The notes: a model not told the origin generated them from the letters alone. 9,740 nt of DNA from Candidatus Aminicenantota bacterium (GCA_030612495.1 JAUWNT010000080.1:1-9740); one strand, 5' to 3'; positions 1 through 7,856 are shown, counted from the first letter of the stretch. Made by a program: numbers and translations.

Positions 1-1
1 A

Positions 2-1114
2 ATGAAAGAGATTATTATATTTTTTTATGGGTTGTTTGTTTTAGCTGCTTCATGTTATGTGATATTTATACTTTCAGGCCCTTTGAAAAAGGTTGGAGGA
101 AGGATTGGAAAATTATTACGTCTGCCTGAAGATGTAATCGCATCAACCTTTCAAGCTTTAGCTACATCTGGCCCTGAAATTGTTATGGCAATACTTGCTG
201 CAACGCCATTTATAACGTATGAAACCTGGAAAGCTTTAGAGCTTGGTGAAAAAGCTGGTTCAGGCACATTAAATATCGTATTCTCTGCTATGAGTAATCT
301 TCTTGGAATTGGTGCTGTGGCAATAATTTTTATGATCAAAAAGGGTATGGTAAAGAAAGATGATATAATTGAAGTTAAGCCAAGTGTGAAGATCAGTTTG
401 ATTTTTTATGTTTTATCTTCAACATTACTATTTATTTTTGTAATGAATAAAGAACTGGATGTCATTGAATCCTGGATTTTGATGATTATTGGAATAGTAT
501 ATGTATTTTCTCAATTCTTCATTCCAGGAATTATCAAAAAAATAAATAATAAAACTGATAAAAATTCAAAAGAAGAGAAAGAAGAAAGTATTGGAAATGA
601 GAATGGAGATAAATATATTGTACCTTTAACAGCTGGTGCATGGATTAAAGATTTTTCTTATAATAGTTTTATTTATGCTTTTTTAATTTTTGGTCTTGTG
701 ATTTTTGTAAGGGAAGCTATGGGAGCTTCGTTTAGAATGGCAATAGCTAGTATATTTTCTCTTGGTGGGGTTATTATTATGTTTACCTCGTATATAAGTA
801 GTTTTCCTGAATTTATGTTAACATATCGTTATGTTATTGCTAATAAAAAGAGCGCACTTCTTGGTATGTTGTTTGGTTCAAATGTAATTGACCTTGCTTT
901 TTCAGGGTTTAGAGCAATATGGATTGGTAACCCAATGCAGATTTACTCAACTGGACCATATGGGAATTTGCTGATTTTTTATATCCTGGTAATACCTGTT
1001 ATAGCCATTTTAGCTTTGATTGGCTTATGTATGAAAAAGATTAAGTTTAAAGTAGCTTACCCTTTAGTAATATTTTATATATTTTATATTATATCTGGAT
1101 TTATTTTAATTTAA
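2..1114 (+). CDS. Sodium/calcium exchanger (CaCA) family membrane antiporter
   Basis: This is a 370-residue polytopic inner-membrane protein, probably exchanging Ca2+ (or another cation) against Na+ or H+. Two inverted alpha-repeats are visible. Alpha-1 (about residues 43-105) carries TSGPE with Glu59, followed by Ser95 and Asn99. Alpha-2 (about 253-300) carries SSFPE with Glu270, followed by GSNVID with Ser293 and Asp297. From memory of the archaeal NCX_Mj structure, these positions match the ion-coordinating residues (Glu54/Ser77/Asn81 and Glu213/Ser236/Asp240), so transport activity is expected. A hydrophilic Lys/Glu/Asn loop at about 178-205 separates the two halves, as is usual for the family. 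Hydrophobic helices fill the rest. Only one base precedes the ATG, so no ribosome binding site can be seen and a slightly longer N-terminus cannot be excluded, though the first helix starts at residue 4. The next gene begins 3 nt downstream, which suggests co-transcription. The actual cation is not determinable from sequence. Confidence 0.85.
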   Translation: MKEIIIFFYGLFVLAASCYVIFILSGPLKKVGGRIGKLLRLPEDVIASTFQALATSGPEIVMAILAATPFITYETWKALELGEKAGSGTLNIVFSAMSNLLGIGAVAIIFMIKKGMVKKDDIIEVKPSVKISLIFYVLSSTLLFIFVMNKELDVIESWILMIIGIVYVFSQFFIPGIIKKINNKTDKNSKEEKEESIGNENGDKYIVPLTAGAWIKDFSYNSFIYAFLIFGLVIFVREAMGASFRMAIASIFSLGGVIIMFTSYISSFPEFMLTYRYVIANKKSALLGMLFGSNVIDLAFSGFRAIWIGNPMQIYSTGPYGNLLIFYILVIPVIAILALIGLCMKKIKFKVAYPLVIFYIFYIISGFILI

Positions 1115-1117
1115 ATC

Positions 1118-2137
1118 ATGGAAATAAGAGAAGAGCTTGAAATAAGAGAGGAGAGTTTAAATCCGAAAGCTTCGAAGAGTAAAAACAGTATAAGAATAAG
1201 AAAAGAAGAAAAGTCTCCAATGAGAACTGAATTTCAAAGAGATAGGGATAGGATACTACATTCAAAATCTTTTAGACGATTAAAACATAAAACTCAGGTT
1301 TTTATCTCTCCTGAAGGTGATCATTTCAGGACACGATTAACACACACATTAGAGGTAAGCCAGATTGCAAGGACAATTGCAAAAGCATTGAATCTAAATG
1401 AGGATTTAACAGAAGCGATTGCTTTGGCACATGATCTTGGTCATACTCCTTTTGGTCATACAGGAGAAGAGATATTGGACGGGTTTTCTGATAAGCGCTT
1501 CAGACACTATGAACAGAGCTTGAGAGTTGTGGATAAACTTGAATATAATGGAAGAGGATTAAATTTGACTATTGAAGTCAGGGATGGGATTCTTAAACAT
1601 TCTAAGGGAATTGGCCCCATTACCCCTGAAGATAGGGATAAAATACCTTTTACTCTTGAGGGTCAAATTGTAAGAATCTCAGATATCGTTGCTTATGTTA
1701 ATCATGACATTGATGATGCTTTGAGAGCTGAGATCATTACAAGAAATGATATACCTATTTCAACTAATAAAATTTTAGGGAAGACATTTGCAAAAAGAAT
1801 TGATACTATTGTAACAGATATTATATATAAAACTTTAGAGAATAATCTTGAGTTTATTTCTGTTTCAGATGAAATTTATAATGAGGTGTCAAAACTAAGA
1901 GATTTTTTATTTAAAAGAGTCTATAAATCTGAAGTATTAGAAAAAGAGCGGAAAAAAATAAGGGGGATGTTGCAGGCCATTTTTTTCTATATTAATCTTA
2001 AACCTGAAAAATTTATAAATCGTTATCCTGAGAATGACTCAATAAATAGAAGAATAATTGATTTTATAGCAGGAATGACAGACAATTATGCTCTTAATCT
2101 TTTTAAGTCAATAGTTCTTCCAAGCTATAAATATTGA
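1118..2137 (+). CDS. dgt: HD-domain deoxyguanosinetriphosphate triphosphohydrolase-like protein
   Basis: The 339-residue cytoplasmic enzyme is predicted to hydrolyse dNTPs to the deoxynucleoside plus triphosphate, controlling dNTP pools. The conserved N-terminal block is clear: FQRDRDRILHSKSFRRLKHK (residues 39-58). The HD metal ligands follow in order: His76 (THTLEV), His105-Asp106 (AHDLGHTPFGH) and Asp189 (RISDIVAYVNHD). The length and the NPKA/RTEFQRDRDR arm fit the shorter 'dGTPase-like type 2' group rather than the longer E. coli Dgt. The ATG at 1118 keeps the family's usual IREE..E arm. The next in-frame Met (residue 35) would remove it, so the longer start is preferred although no Shine-Dalgarno is visible. 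It starts 3 nt after the antiporter stop, consistent with translational coupling. An 18-bp near-tandem duplication (1121-1156) repeats the EIREE motif at the N-terminus. The true substrate range and any allosteric dNTP regulation cannot be read from the sequence. 'dgt' is used in the family sense. Confidence 0.9.
   Translation: MEIREELEIREESLNPKASKSKNSIRIRKEEKSPMRTEFQRDRDRILHSKSFRRLKHKTQVFISPEGDHFRTRLTHTLEVSQIARTIAKALNLNEDLTEAIALAHDLGHTPFGHTGEEILDGFSDKRFRHYEQSLRVVDKLEYNGRGLNLTIEVRDGILKHSKGIGPITPEDRDKIPFTLEGQIVRISDIVAYVNHDIDDALRAEIITRNDIPISTNKILGKTFAKRIDTIVTDIIYKTLENNLEFISVSDEIYNEVSKLRDFLFKRVYKSEVLEKERKKIRGMLQAIFFYINLKPEKFINRYPENDSINRRIIDFIAGMTDNYALNLFKSIVLPSYKY
1121..1156 (+). repeat. 18-bp imperfect tandem duplication in the dgt start region
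   Basis: Units 1121-1138 and 1139-1156 match at 15 of 18 positions and encode EIREEL followed by EIREES. The repeat is in frame and adds six residues ahead of the conserved dGTPase arm. The second unit is very purine-rich (GAGAGGAGAG). Confidence 0.55.
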
Positions 2138-2181
2138 TTATTAAATAAATTTTTTTTGGAATAAAATATATAAAAACTGAA

Positions 2182-2211
2182 CTGAAAAAAATATTTTACG
2201 TATTATATACT
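2182..2211 (+). promoter_or_regulatory. Possible sigma70-type promoter ahead of the tricorn gene
   Basis: CTGAAA (2182-2187) and TATACT (2206-2211) lie 18 nt apart and resemble -35 and -10 boxes (4/6 and 5/6 matches). The implied transcript start would be only a few bases before or within the Shine-Dalgarno at 2217, giving an unusually short leader. In DNA this AT-rich such matches arise by chance, so this is a weak call. Confidence 0.2.
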
Positions 2212-2216
2212 TATGT

Positions 2217-2224
2217 AAAGGAGG
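2217..2224 (+). promoter_or_regulatory. Strong Shine-Dalgarno of the tricorn gene
   Basis: AAAGGAGG lies 6 nt before the ATG at 2231 and is a near-perfect anti-16S match. It fixes the start codon and contrasts with the missing or weak sites of the upstream antiporter/dgt pair's second gene and the comF-pgsA genes. Confidence 0.85.
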
Positions 2225-2230
2225 TTTATA

Positions 2231-5200
2231 ATGAAAAGTTTTTTTTCAAAACTTAGACTAAAAAGATTTGAAATGCTTGTTATAGTAGCGTTTGCTTTTA
2301 TTTTTTCATTTGTTTTACAAGGTGCTGCATTAAACGGGCAAAATCAATTAAAGAGATTTCCTGATATTCATAGAAATACTATTGTATTTGTTTATGGAGA
2401 AGATATATGGGCAGTTCCTGCAAAAGGCGGTATTGCAACTCGTTTGACTGTTAATGATGGCCAGGAGAGATTCCCGAAATTTTCTCATGATGGAAAGATG
2501 ATAGCTTTTACTGGAGATTATGATGGTAATCCTGATGTATATGTGATGAATAGTAATGGAGGCAAAATAACAAGAGTAACATTTCATCCAGGGTATGATG
2601 AGGTTGTAGGATGGCACCCTGTTAAAAATAAGATTATATTCTGGTCTACAAGACATAGTTATAGTCGTTTTTCTCGCCTTTATTTAATTTCTCCAGATGG
2701 AACAGGCCTTGAAGAAATGATTATGCATGAAGCTGCTGCAGGAAGTTTTTCGCCTGATGGGAGTAAAATAGCTTACAATCGTGTGAGAAGAGAACACAGG
2801 ACATGGAAGAGGTATAAGGGCGGATTGGCTCAGGATATTTACCTTTACGATTTTAAAACAAAAAAGGATACAAGGCTAACGAAATTTAGAGGAACTGATA
2901 GAATTCCAATGTGGATAGGGGATAGTATATACTTTAGCTCGGATCGTAATGGAGTATTAAATATATATGACTACAATACTAAGACATCTCATATAAAACA
3001 GATTACAAAACATGCTGATTATGATGCTCGTAGACCAAGTGAAGGAGGGAACAAAATTGTTTATGAAAAAGGAGGGGAACTGTGGGTCTTAAATGTAAAT
3101 ACTAAAGAGACAAAACCTGTACCCATAAAAATTATTGCTGATGCTTCTGAAGTTAGACCTTACATAAAAAAGGTTAAAAATTATATTGCTGGATTTGATA
3201 TTTCTCCATCTGGGAAAAGAGCACTTATTGAAGCCAGGGGTGAGATTTTTACTGTTCCTGAAAAGTATGGTCCAACACGGAATCTAACTGAGGATTCTGG
3301 AGCCAGAGATAAAGATGCAGTTTGGTCCCCTGATGGAAAGAAAATAGCCTATTTTTCTGATAAAAGCGGAGAGTATGAAATCTATATAACTGACCCGAAG
3401 GGGTTAACCAAGGCTGTATGTTTAACTCATAATAAAGATGGTTACCGCCATACTTTAAGGTGGTCTCCTGACAGTAAAAAAATTGCATTTACAGATCAAA
3501 CTCTAACATGTTATTACATTGATATAGCAACAAAGAAAATCTATAAAGTTGATAAAGCATATTATGAAAATATTGATGTTTCTCTTGACCTGAAGCCAAT
3601 ATATGATTTTACATGGTCTCCTGATAGCCGCTTTATTGCATATTCGAAGATGGATAAAGATCTGGTAACAAAGGTTTATATATATTCATTGGATACTGGG
3701 AAAATTCATTGTGTAAGCAATGGTATTTTTAATGATTTTGGTCCTGTTTTTTCAAAAGATGGAGAACATCTCTTTTTTATTTCAAATCGACGCTTTAATC
3801 CTACTTTTTGTGATTTTGAGTGGGAAATGGTTTATAAAAATGTTGCTGGAATATATTGTTTGACTCTTAAGAAAAATGGTAAGCCGATTTTACCTTTTAA
3901 GAGTGATGAAGAGAGTTGTGCATGTAAGAATAGTAAAAAACAAGATTTAAAAAAGGCAAAATCTGGGAAAAAAGCGAAAAAAGATATAAAAACATTAAGA
4001 ATGGTTATTGATTTTGAAGGTATTCCTGAGAGAATAGAGGCTTTACCTTTAAAGCCAGGCAATTATCGTAATCTTTCAGTTAATAAAGATTCAATATTTT
4101 ATTTGAATGCAGATAAAGGAGATTTTAACAGGTTTGAATTTCGCAGAGTTGGTCCGAGAAACCTTTATACTTTTTCTTTTAATGACAAGAAGGAAAAAAC
4201 AGTTATAACTGGTATTGATGGATATAAACTTTCTTTTGATGGTTCACACATTGTGTACAAGAAGAAAAATTCTATTGGAATTATTAAATCTAATTCAAAA
4301 AATTCAAAGGGTAAAGCATTAAATCTGTCTGATTTAAAAATGAGATATGAACCTCTAAAAGAGTGGGAACAGATTTTTAATGAAGCATGGCGCATGGAGA
4401 GAGATTTTTATTATGAACCTAATATGCATGGAGTGAACTGGAAAACTATGAAGGAAAAATATGGAAGACTGATGCAGTTTGCATCATGCAGACAGGACGT
4501 ACGCTATATTATTGGAGAACTTATTGGTGAGCTTAATACTTCACACACTTATGTGTTCGGAGGAGATAGAAAAAGGAAAGCTGATAGAGTTAACATAGGT
4601 ATGCTTGGTGTTGACTGGGAAATAGATAAAGTAAGTAATCGTTATAGATTTAAGAAGATTTATAAAGTTACGGATTGGTCTCGTGGGATAACCCCACCGC
4701 TTTTAAAACCAGGTATTAATGTTAATAAAGGAGATTACATTTTAAAAGTTAATGATAAGAATGTTACAGCTGATAAAAATATTTATAGCTATTTCCAGGA
4801 TTTAGCAGGAAAACAGGTAACACTTCTTGTAAATAAACAACCAACAAGAATTGGAGCAAAAGAGATTGTAGTAAAACCACAAAGAGGTGAGAGGTTATTG
4901 AGATATCTTGATTGGGTTGAACACAATCGTTTACTTATTGAAAAAGCTTCTAAAGGGCAGATTGGTTATATCCATCTGCCAGATACATACAATGCATCTG
5001 CTGTTGAATTCCCAAAATACTTTTATGCACAGACTAGAAAAAAAGGCCTTATAATAGATGGACGATATAATGGAGGAGGACTTGATCCTGATATTTTCTT
5101 AGGTAGATTGGATAAAAATATTCATTCTTATTGGACACGTAGGTATTCGCATGATCAGACAAGTCCTTCTTTAGGCACAAGAGCTCATATGGTATTGTTA

Positions 5201-5566
5201 ACAAACCGTCAAGCAGGCTCAGGTGGTGATGAATTACCAATGATTTTCAGGTCGCGCAAAATGGGACCAATTATTGGGACACGAACATGGGGTGGTCTTG
5301 TAGGTGTTTCAATGTTTATAAGTCTTATTGATGGTGGTGGATTGACTGCTCCTGATTATAGAATTTACAGTACAAAGGGAAATTGGGTTGTTGAGAATGT
5401 TGGTATAGAGCCTGATATAACCGTTGATCTTGATCCGAATGAAATGGCTCGAGGATATGATGCACAACTTATGAAAGGTATTGAAGTTTTAATGAAAGAG
5501 ATAAAAAAAGACCTCAAACCATGGCCAAAACATGAAATTTTCCCTATAGATAAAGAAGCTAAATAG
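2231..5566 (+). CDS. Exported tricorn-type S41 serine protease
   Basis: This 1111-residue tricorn-family peptidase is likely to degrade oligopeptides outside the cytoplasm. A basic start followed by a hydrophobic stretch (residues 15-34) forms a signal peptide or anchor, unlike the cytosolic archaeal tricorn. Two beta-propellers follow, at about 40-310 and 320-690, with repeated WSPDGKKIA-type strands (e.g. 365-373, 411-419, 462-470). A helical C1 region (about 705-785) carries the Ser771-His772 pair. A PDZ-like domain (about 790-880) comes next, then the C2 protease core (about 895-1080) with the nucleophile Ser997 in GSGGD and Glu1055 in VVENVG. By family alignment these correspond to the tricorn tetrad Ser745, His746, Ser965 and Glu1023, so activity is expected. 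A Lys-rich low-complexity insert containing CAC (561-588) interrupts the second propeller after SDEE. A strong Shine-Dalgarno supports the start. It is followed by a 48-nt gap holding a hairpin. The length is normal for the family; the substrate is unknown. Confidence 0.93.
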   Translation: MKSFFSKLRLKRFEMLVIVAFAFIFSFVLQGAALNGQNQLKRFPDIHRNTIVFVYGEDIWAVPAKGGIATRLTVNDGQERFPKFSHDGKMIAFTGDYDGNPDVYVMNSNGGKITRVTFHPGYDEVVGWHPVKNKIIFWSTRHSYSRFSRLYLISPDGTGLEEMIMHEAAAGSFSPDGSKIAYNRVRREHRTWKRYKGGLAQDIYLYDFKTKKDTRLTKFRGTDRIPMWIGDSIYFSSDRNGVLNIYDYNTKTSHIKQITKHADYDARRPSEGGNKIVYEKGGELWVLNVNTKETKPVPIKIIADASEVRPYIKKVKNYIAGFDISPSGKRALIEARGEIFTVPEKYGPTRNLTEDSGARDKDAVWSPDGKKIAYFSDKSGEYEIYITDPKGLTKAVCLTHNKDGYRHTLRWSPDSKKIAFTDQTLTCYYIDIATKKIYKVDKAYYENIDVSLDLKPIYDFTWSPDSRFIAYSKMDKDLVTKVYIYSLDTGKIHCVSNGIFNDFGPVFSKDGEHLFFISNRRFNPTFCDFEWEMVYKNVAGIYCLTLKKNGKPILPFKSDEESCACKNSKKQDLKKAKSGKKAKKDIKTLRMVIDFEGIPERIEALPLKPGNYRNLSVNKDSIFYLNADKGDFNRFEFRRVGPRNLYTFSFNDKKEKTVITGIDGYKLSFDGSHIVYKKKNSIGIIKSNSKNSKGKALNLSDLKMRYEPLKEWEQIFNEAWRMERDFYYEPNMHGVNWKTMKEKYGRLMQFASCRQDVRYIIGELIGELNTSHTYVFGGDRKRKADRVNIGMLGVDWEIDKVSNRYRFKKIYKVTDWSRGITPPLLKPGINVNKGDYILKVNDKNVTADKNIYSYFQDLAGKQVTLLVNKQPTRIGAKEIVVKPQRGERLLRYLDWVEHNRLLIEKASKGQIGYIHLPDTYNASAVEFPKYFYAQTRKKGLIIDGRYNGGGLDPDIFLGRLDKNIHSYWTRRYSHDQTSPSLGTRAHMVLLTNRQAGSGGDELPMIFRSRKMGPIIGTRTWGGLVGVSMFISLIDGGGLTAPDYRIYSTKGNWVVENVGIEPDITVDLDPNEMARGYDAQLMKGIEVLMKEIKKDLKPWPKHEIFPIDKEAK

Positions 5567-5567
5567 A

Positions 5568-5597
5568 TTGTAGGGCGAGGAAACCTCGCCCCTACAA
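5568..5597. repeat. GC-rich REP-like hairpin with GTAG foot
   Basis: A 13-nt arm (5568-5580), an AAA loop (5581-5583) and a 14-nt arm (5584-5597) pair perfectly apart from one bulged C. The stem contains 17 G/C in 30 bases, in an otherwise very AT-rich window. GTAG lies at the foot of the left arm (5570-5573) with CTAC opposite. This resembles REP palindromes of the kind mobilised by RAYT/TnpA-REP proteins, and the GTAGGGGCG...CGCCCCTAC motif that I recall as dispersed in many environmental genomes. It begins 2 nt after the tricorn stop. No T-tract follows, so it is a poor Rho-independent terminator but could stabilise the 3' end of the upstream mRNA. Only one copy was noticed here. Confidence 0.6.
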
Positions 5598-5614
5598 GAG
5601 TTAGAATATATAAA

Positions 5615-6319
5615 GTGATTGCAGACTTACTAAGTATTGTTAAAATTTCGATTTTCCAACCAAGATGCAAATTGTGTGATAATATACTTGTCTCCAGAGA
5701 TGAAAAGATTATATGTAATGAGTGTAAAAGCAAGATAAGAATAAATTTAGAACCAGTTTGTAAAAAATGTGGTAAATTATTACATATAGATGGTAATCTA
5801 TGTGGAGAGTGTCTGATTAATCCCCCCATATTTAGAAAGCATATATCTTACTCTATATATGAAGGGGAAATAAGAGATCTGATTTTATTATATAAGTATT
5901 TAGAGATTGAAAAGCTAAAAAAATTAATTGCAAGCTATTATATTGAACTATTTTATAAAAAAGTTGATGAGGAATTTGATTTTATTATTCCGGTTCCATC
6001 AGATGATGGTAGAAAAAGAGAATATGATCATATTCTTGAAGTATCAAAAACTCTATCAAAAGAACTTGGAATAAAAATATCACCTTATAATTTAACAAAA
6101 ATTAAAAGAACATTGCCGCAAGCTGGATTGAGTATGAGAAAAAGATTAAATAACCTTAATGGAGCTTTTAAATTGAATGATCCGGTTGAAATAAGTAAAA
6201 AAAAAATATTATTAATAGATGATGTTTATACAACTGGAACAACTGTAAAAAAATGTGCAAAATTGATGAAAAGAGAAAAAGCAGATGTAGTTGTTTTAAC
6301 TCTTGCCAGATCTACTTAG
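5615..6319 (+). CDS. comF: ComF-family phosphoribosyltransferase-like protein
   Basis: This 234-residue cytoplasmic protein belongs to the ComF/GntX double zinc-ribbon plus PRTase family. In competent bacteria ComF helps process incoming single-stranded DNA. Four CxxC pairs lie at Cys18/21, 34/37, 49/52 and 63/66. YEGEIRDLILLYKY (82-95) is the typical linker. The PRPP-binding loop ILLIDDVYTTGTT spans 198-210, and the IKRTLPQAGLSMRKRLNN block spans 163-180. The usual RGFNQ motif is replaced by REYDH (residues 135-139), a divergent but positionally equivalent version. The start is GTG at 5615. No good Shine-Dalgarno or nearby in-frame ATG is seen, but this start places the first CxxC at the distance normal for the family. 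A pgsA gene follows 47 nt downstream. No other competence genes are in the window, so a role in DNA uptake is not shown here. Confidence 0.87.
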   Translation: MIADLLSIVKISIFQPRCKLCDNILVSRDEKIICNECKSKIRINLEPVCKKCGKLLHIDGNLCGECLINPPIFRKHISYSIYEGEIRDLILLYKYLEIEKLKKLIASYYIELFYKKVDEEFDFIIPVPSDDGRKREYDHILEVSKTLSKELGIKISPYNLTKIKRTLPQAGLSMRKRLNNLNGAFKLNDPVEISKKKILLIDDVYTTGTTVKKCAKLMKREKADVVVLTLARST

Positions 6320-6366
6320 TGGTATTGCTTTTTTATTTAATAAATTATAAAATATATTTTGATAAA

Positions 6367-6903
6367 ATGAATTTAGCAAACATAATAACAGTAATAAGAA
6401 TAATACTTGTCCCAATATTTGTTGTTATCCTTCTTACAAAAATGGAGAATAAAGAAATTATTGCTTTTATTGTATTTGTCATTGCTGCTATTTCTGATAC
6501 GCTTGATGGATATATTGCTCGTAAATACAATCAAATTACGGATCTTGGAAAATTTCTTGATCCTCTTGCTGATAAGCTTCTTGTAACCAGTGCTCTACTT
6601 GCACTTGTACATCTACAAGTAGTTGAAACATGGGTTGCTACTGTAATAATTTTAAGAGAGATATTGATTGCAGGGTTTAGATTTTATTTTCTTGTTAATG
6701 ATGCAGTTTTTTCAGCATCCTGGTTAGCAAAGAAAAAAACTTTGTTTCAAATTGTATCTCTTGGAATTTTAATTATTTATGAAAGATTGCCATATCCTGA
6801 TATTATGTTTGCAGCTGGCACAATATTGTTATATTTTGCAACTTTTTTAACTGTTTATAGTGGTGTTGAGTATATTTTGAAATATTCAAAGTTATTAAAA
6901 TAA
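6367..6903 (+). CDS. pgsA: CDP-diacylglycerol-glycerol-3-phosphate 3-phosphatidyltransferase
   Basis: This 178-residue integral membrane enzyme condenses CDP-diacylglycerol with sn-glycerol 3-phosphate, the committed step to phosphatidylglycerol and cardiolipin. The full CDP-alcohol phosphotransferase signature Dx2DGx2ARx8Gx3Dx3D is present: Asp44, Asp47-Gly48, Ala51-Arg52, Gly61, Asp65 and Asp69. The N-terminus MNLANIITVIRIILVPIFV is typical of PgsA, and about five or six hydrophobic segments follow. I chose the ATG at 6367. The frame stays open back to an ATG at 6253, but those 38 extra codons overlap comF out of frame, encode an atypical Cys/Lys-rich leader and are not family-like. No clear Shine-Dalgarno precedes 6367. 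The next gene starts 5 nt after this stop. PgsA rather than another CDP-alcohol transferase is inferred from the length and the N-terminal motif. The head-group acceptor cannot be proven from sequence. Confidence 0.88.
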   Translation: MNLANIITVIRIILVPIFVVILLTKMENKEIIAFIVFVIAAISDTLDGYIARKYNQITDLGKFLDPLADKLLVTSALLALVHLQVVETWVATVIILREILIAGFRFYFLVNDAVFSASWLAKKKTLFQIVSLGILIIYERLPYPDIMFAAGTILLYFATFLTVYSGVEYILKYSKLLK

Positions 6904-6908
6904 GGATA

Positions 6909-7856
6909 ATGCCATATAAAAAATATCCCTTATTAAATAAAAAGAATTTAAAAACAATTTCAATTGATGAAAGGGAATCACTTGTAAGTGTAAAGGATTT
7001 TGCAGAGCCATATACTTCTGAAGCTGACTTTAAATCTTTTTTAAAATCGTTTCCTAATTTTTTGGCTTCAAAAGAGCTTCTTGAATTTTCAAAACTTGTA
7101 AAACATGCCAGGCAGAATGGGAAACCTATTATGTTGGGTATGGGAGCTCATTGTATAAAAGTGGGTTTAAGTTTAATAATAATCAATATGATGCAAAGAG
7201 GATGGATTTCATCAATAAGTGTTAATGGAGCTTTTATTATTCACGATTTTGAAATTGCCTTAGCTGGCAAAACTTCAGAGGATGTCAAAAAGAATTTACA
7301 TAAAGGAATTTATGGTAATACTGAAGAAACTGGTTTGTTTTTGAATATTGCTTTGAAAGAAGGCTTTGAAAATGGTTTGGGAGGAGGAGAATCTGTTGGT
7401 AACTATTTGATTCAGTCAAAATTCCAATATAATCGTTATAGTATTTTATACAATGCTTATAAATTAAACATCCCTGTAACAGTACATCCAGCAATTGGTA
7501 CAGATTTCATACATTATCATCCAAATTTCGATGGAGCAGTGTTGGGTGCATTGTCTGAAAAAGATTTTATTTTATTTTCTTCAATAGTTTCGAAACTAAA
7601 TAATGGCGGTGTATATATAAATATCGGATCAGCAGTTGTAATGCCTGAAGTGTTTTTAAAAGCAGTATCCTTTTGTATTGGCCAGGGTATTAAATTGAAG
7701 GGTTTTCACACTGCAGTATTTGATTTTATACAACATTATAGGCCTTTAGAGAATGTTGTGAAAAGGCCCATATCAAATGGAGGTAAAGGATATTATTTCA
7801 TTGGCCACCATGAGATAATGATACCTTTATTTGTTGCAATATTGTTGAACTCTTAA
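6909..7856 (+). CDS. Deoxyhypusine synthase-like Rossmann-fold protein, function unknown
   Basis: This 315-residue soluble protein has no signal peptide or membrane segment. Its motif order parallels deoxyhypusine synthase (DHS): IMLGMGAHCIKVGL (74-87, a glycine-rich strand-turn-helix); SVNGAFIIHDFE (104-115), comparable to the TTAGGVEED segment of DHS; LNIPVTVHPAIGTDFIHYHP (186-205), comparable to IPVFSPALTDGSLGD of DHS; VYINIGSAVVMPEVFLKA (235-252), comparable to the GGGVVKHH region; and a C-terminal IPLFVAILL (305-313), comparable to FPLLVA. Lys285 falls about two residues from where the DHS active-site lysine would align; this is inference. Bacteria lack eIF5A, so the DHS reaction itself is unlikely. 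NAD binding or polyamine-related chemistry such as homospermidine synthesis is possible. The gene starts 5 nt after pgsA, with a weak AAGGA overlapping the pgsA stop, so it is probably co-translated. I know similar uncharacterised proteins in other bacteria but no established function. Confidence 0.75.
   Translation: MPYKKYPLLNKKNLKTISIDERESLVSVKDFAEPYTSEADFKSFLKSFPNFLASKELLEFSKLVKHARQNGKPIMLGMGAHCIKVGLSLIIINMMQRGWISSISVNGAFIIHDFEIALAGKTSEDVKKNLHKGIYGNTEETGLFLNIALKEGFENGLGGGESVGNYLIQSKFQYNRYSILYNAYKLNIPVTVHPAIGTDFIHYHPNFDGAVLGALSEKDFILFSSIVSKLNNGGVYINIGSAVVMPEVFLKAVSFCIGQGIKLKGFHTAVFDFIQHYRPLENVVKRPISNGGKGYYFIGHHEIMIPLFVAILLNS

Noticed and set aside
2138..2160. T-tract (2150-2157) after dgt as a terminator
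   Set aside because: No stable stem with a workable loop could be drawn immediately before it.
2348..2656. Antisense open frame of 102 codons inside the tricorn gene
   Set aside because: It has an Ile/Ser/Tyr-rich composition typical of the reverse complement of AT-rich coding DNA, with no ribosome binding site or motif.
3911..3994. Lys-rich stretch in the tricorn gene as a frameshift or insertion scar
   Set aside because: The frame continues and propeller motifs resume afterwards; tricorn homologues commonly vary in length at this point.
5365..5829. Antisense open frame of 154 codons across the end of the tricorn gene and the start of comF
   Set aside because: It lies opposite two well-supported genes, spans the hairpin, has a Leu/Ser/His-rich composition and shows no recognisable domain: a shadow frame.
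6253..6366. N-terminal extension of pgsA starting at the ATG at 6253
   Set aside because: It overlaps comF in another frame, encodes an atypical leader, and the PgsA family N-terminus begins at the ATG at 6367.
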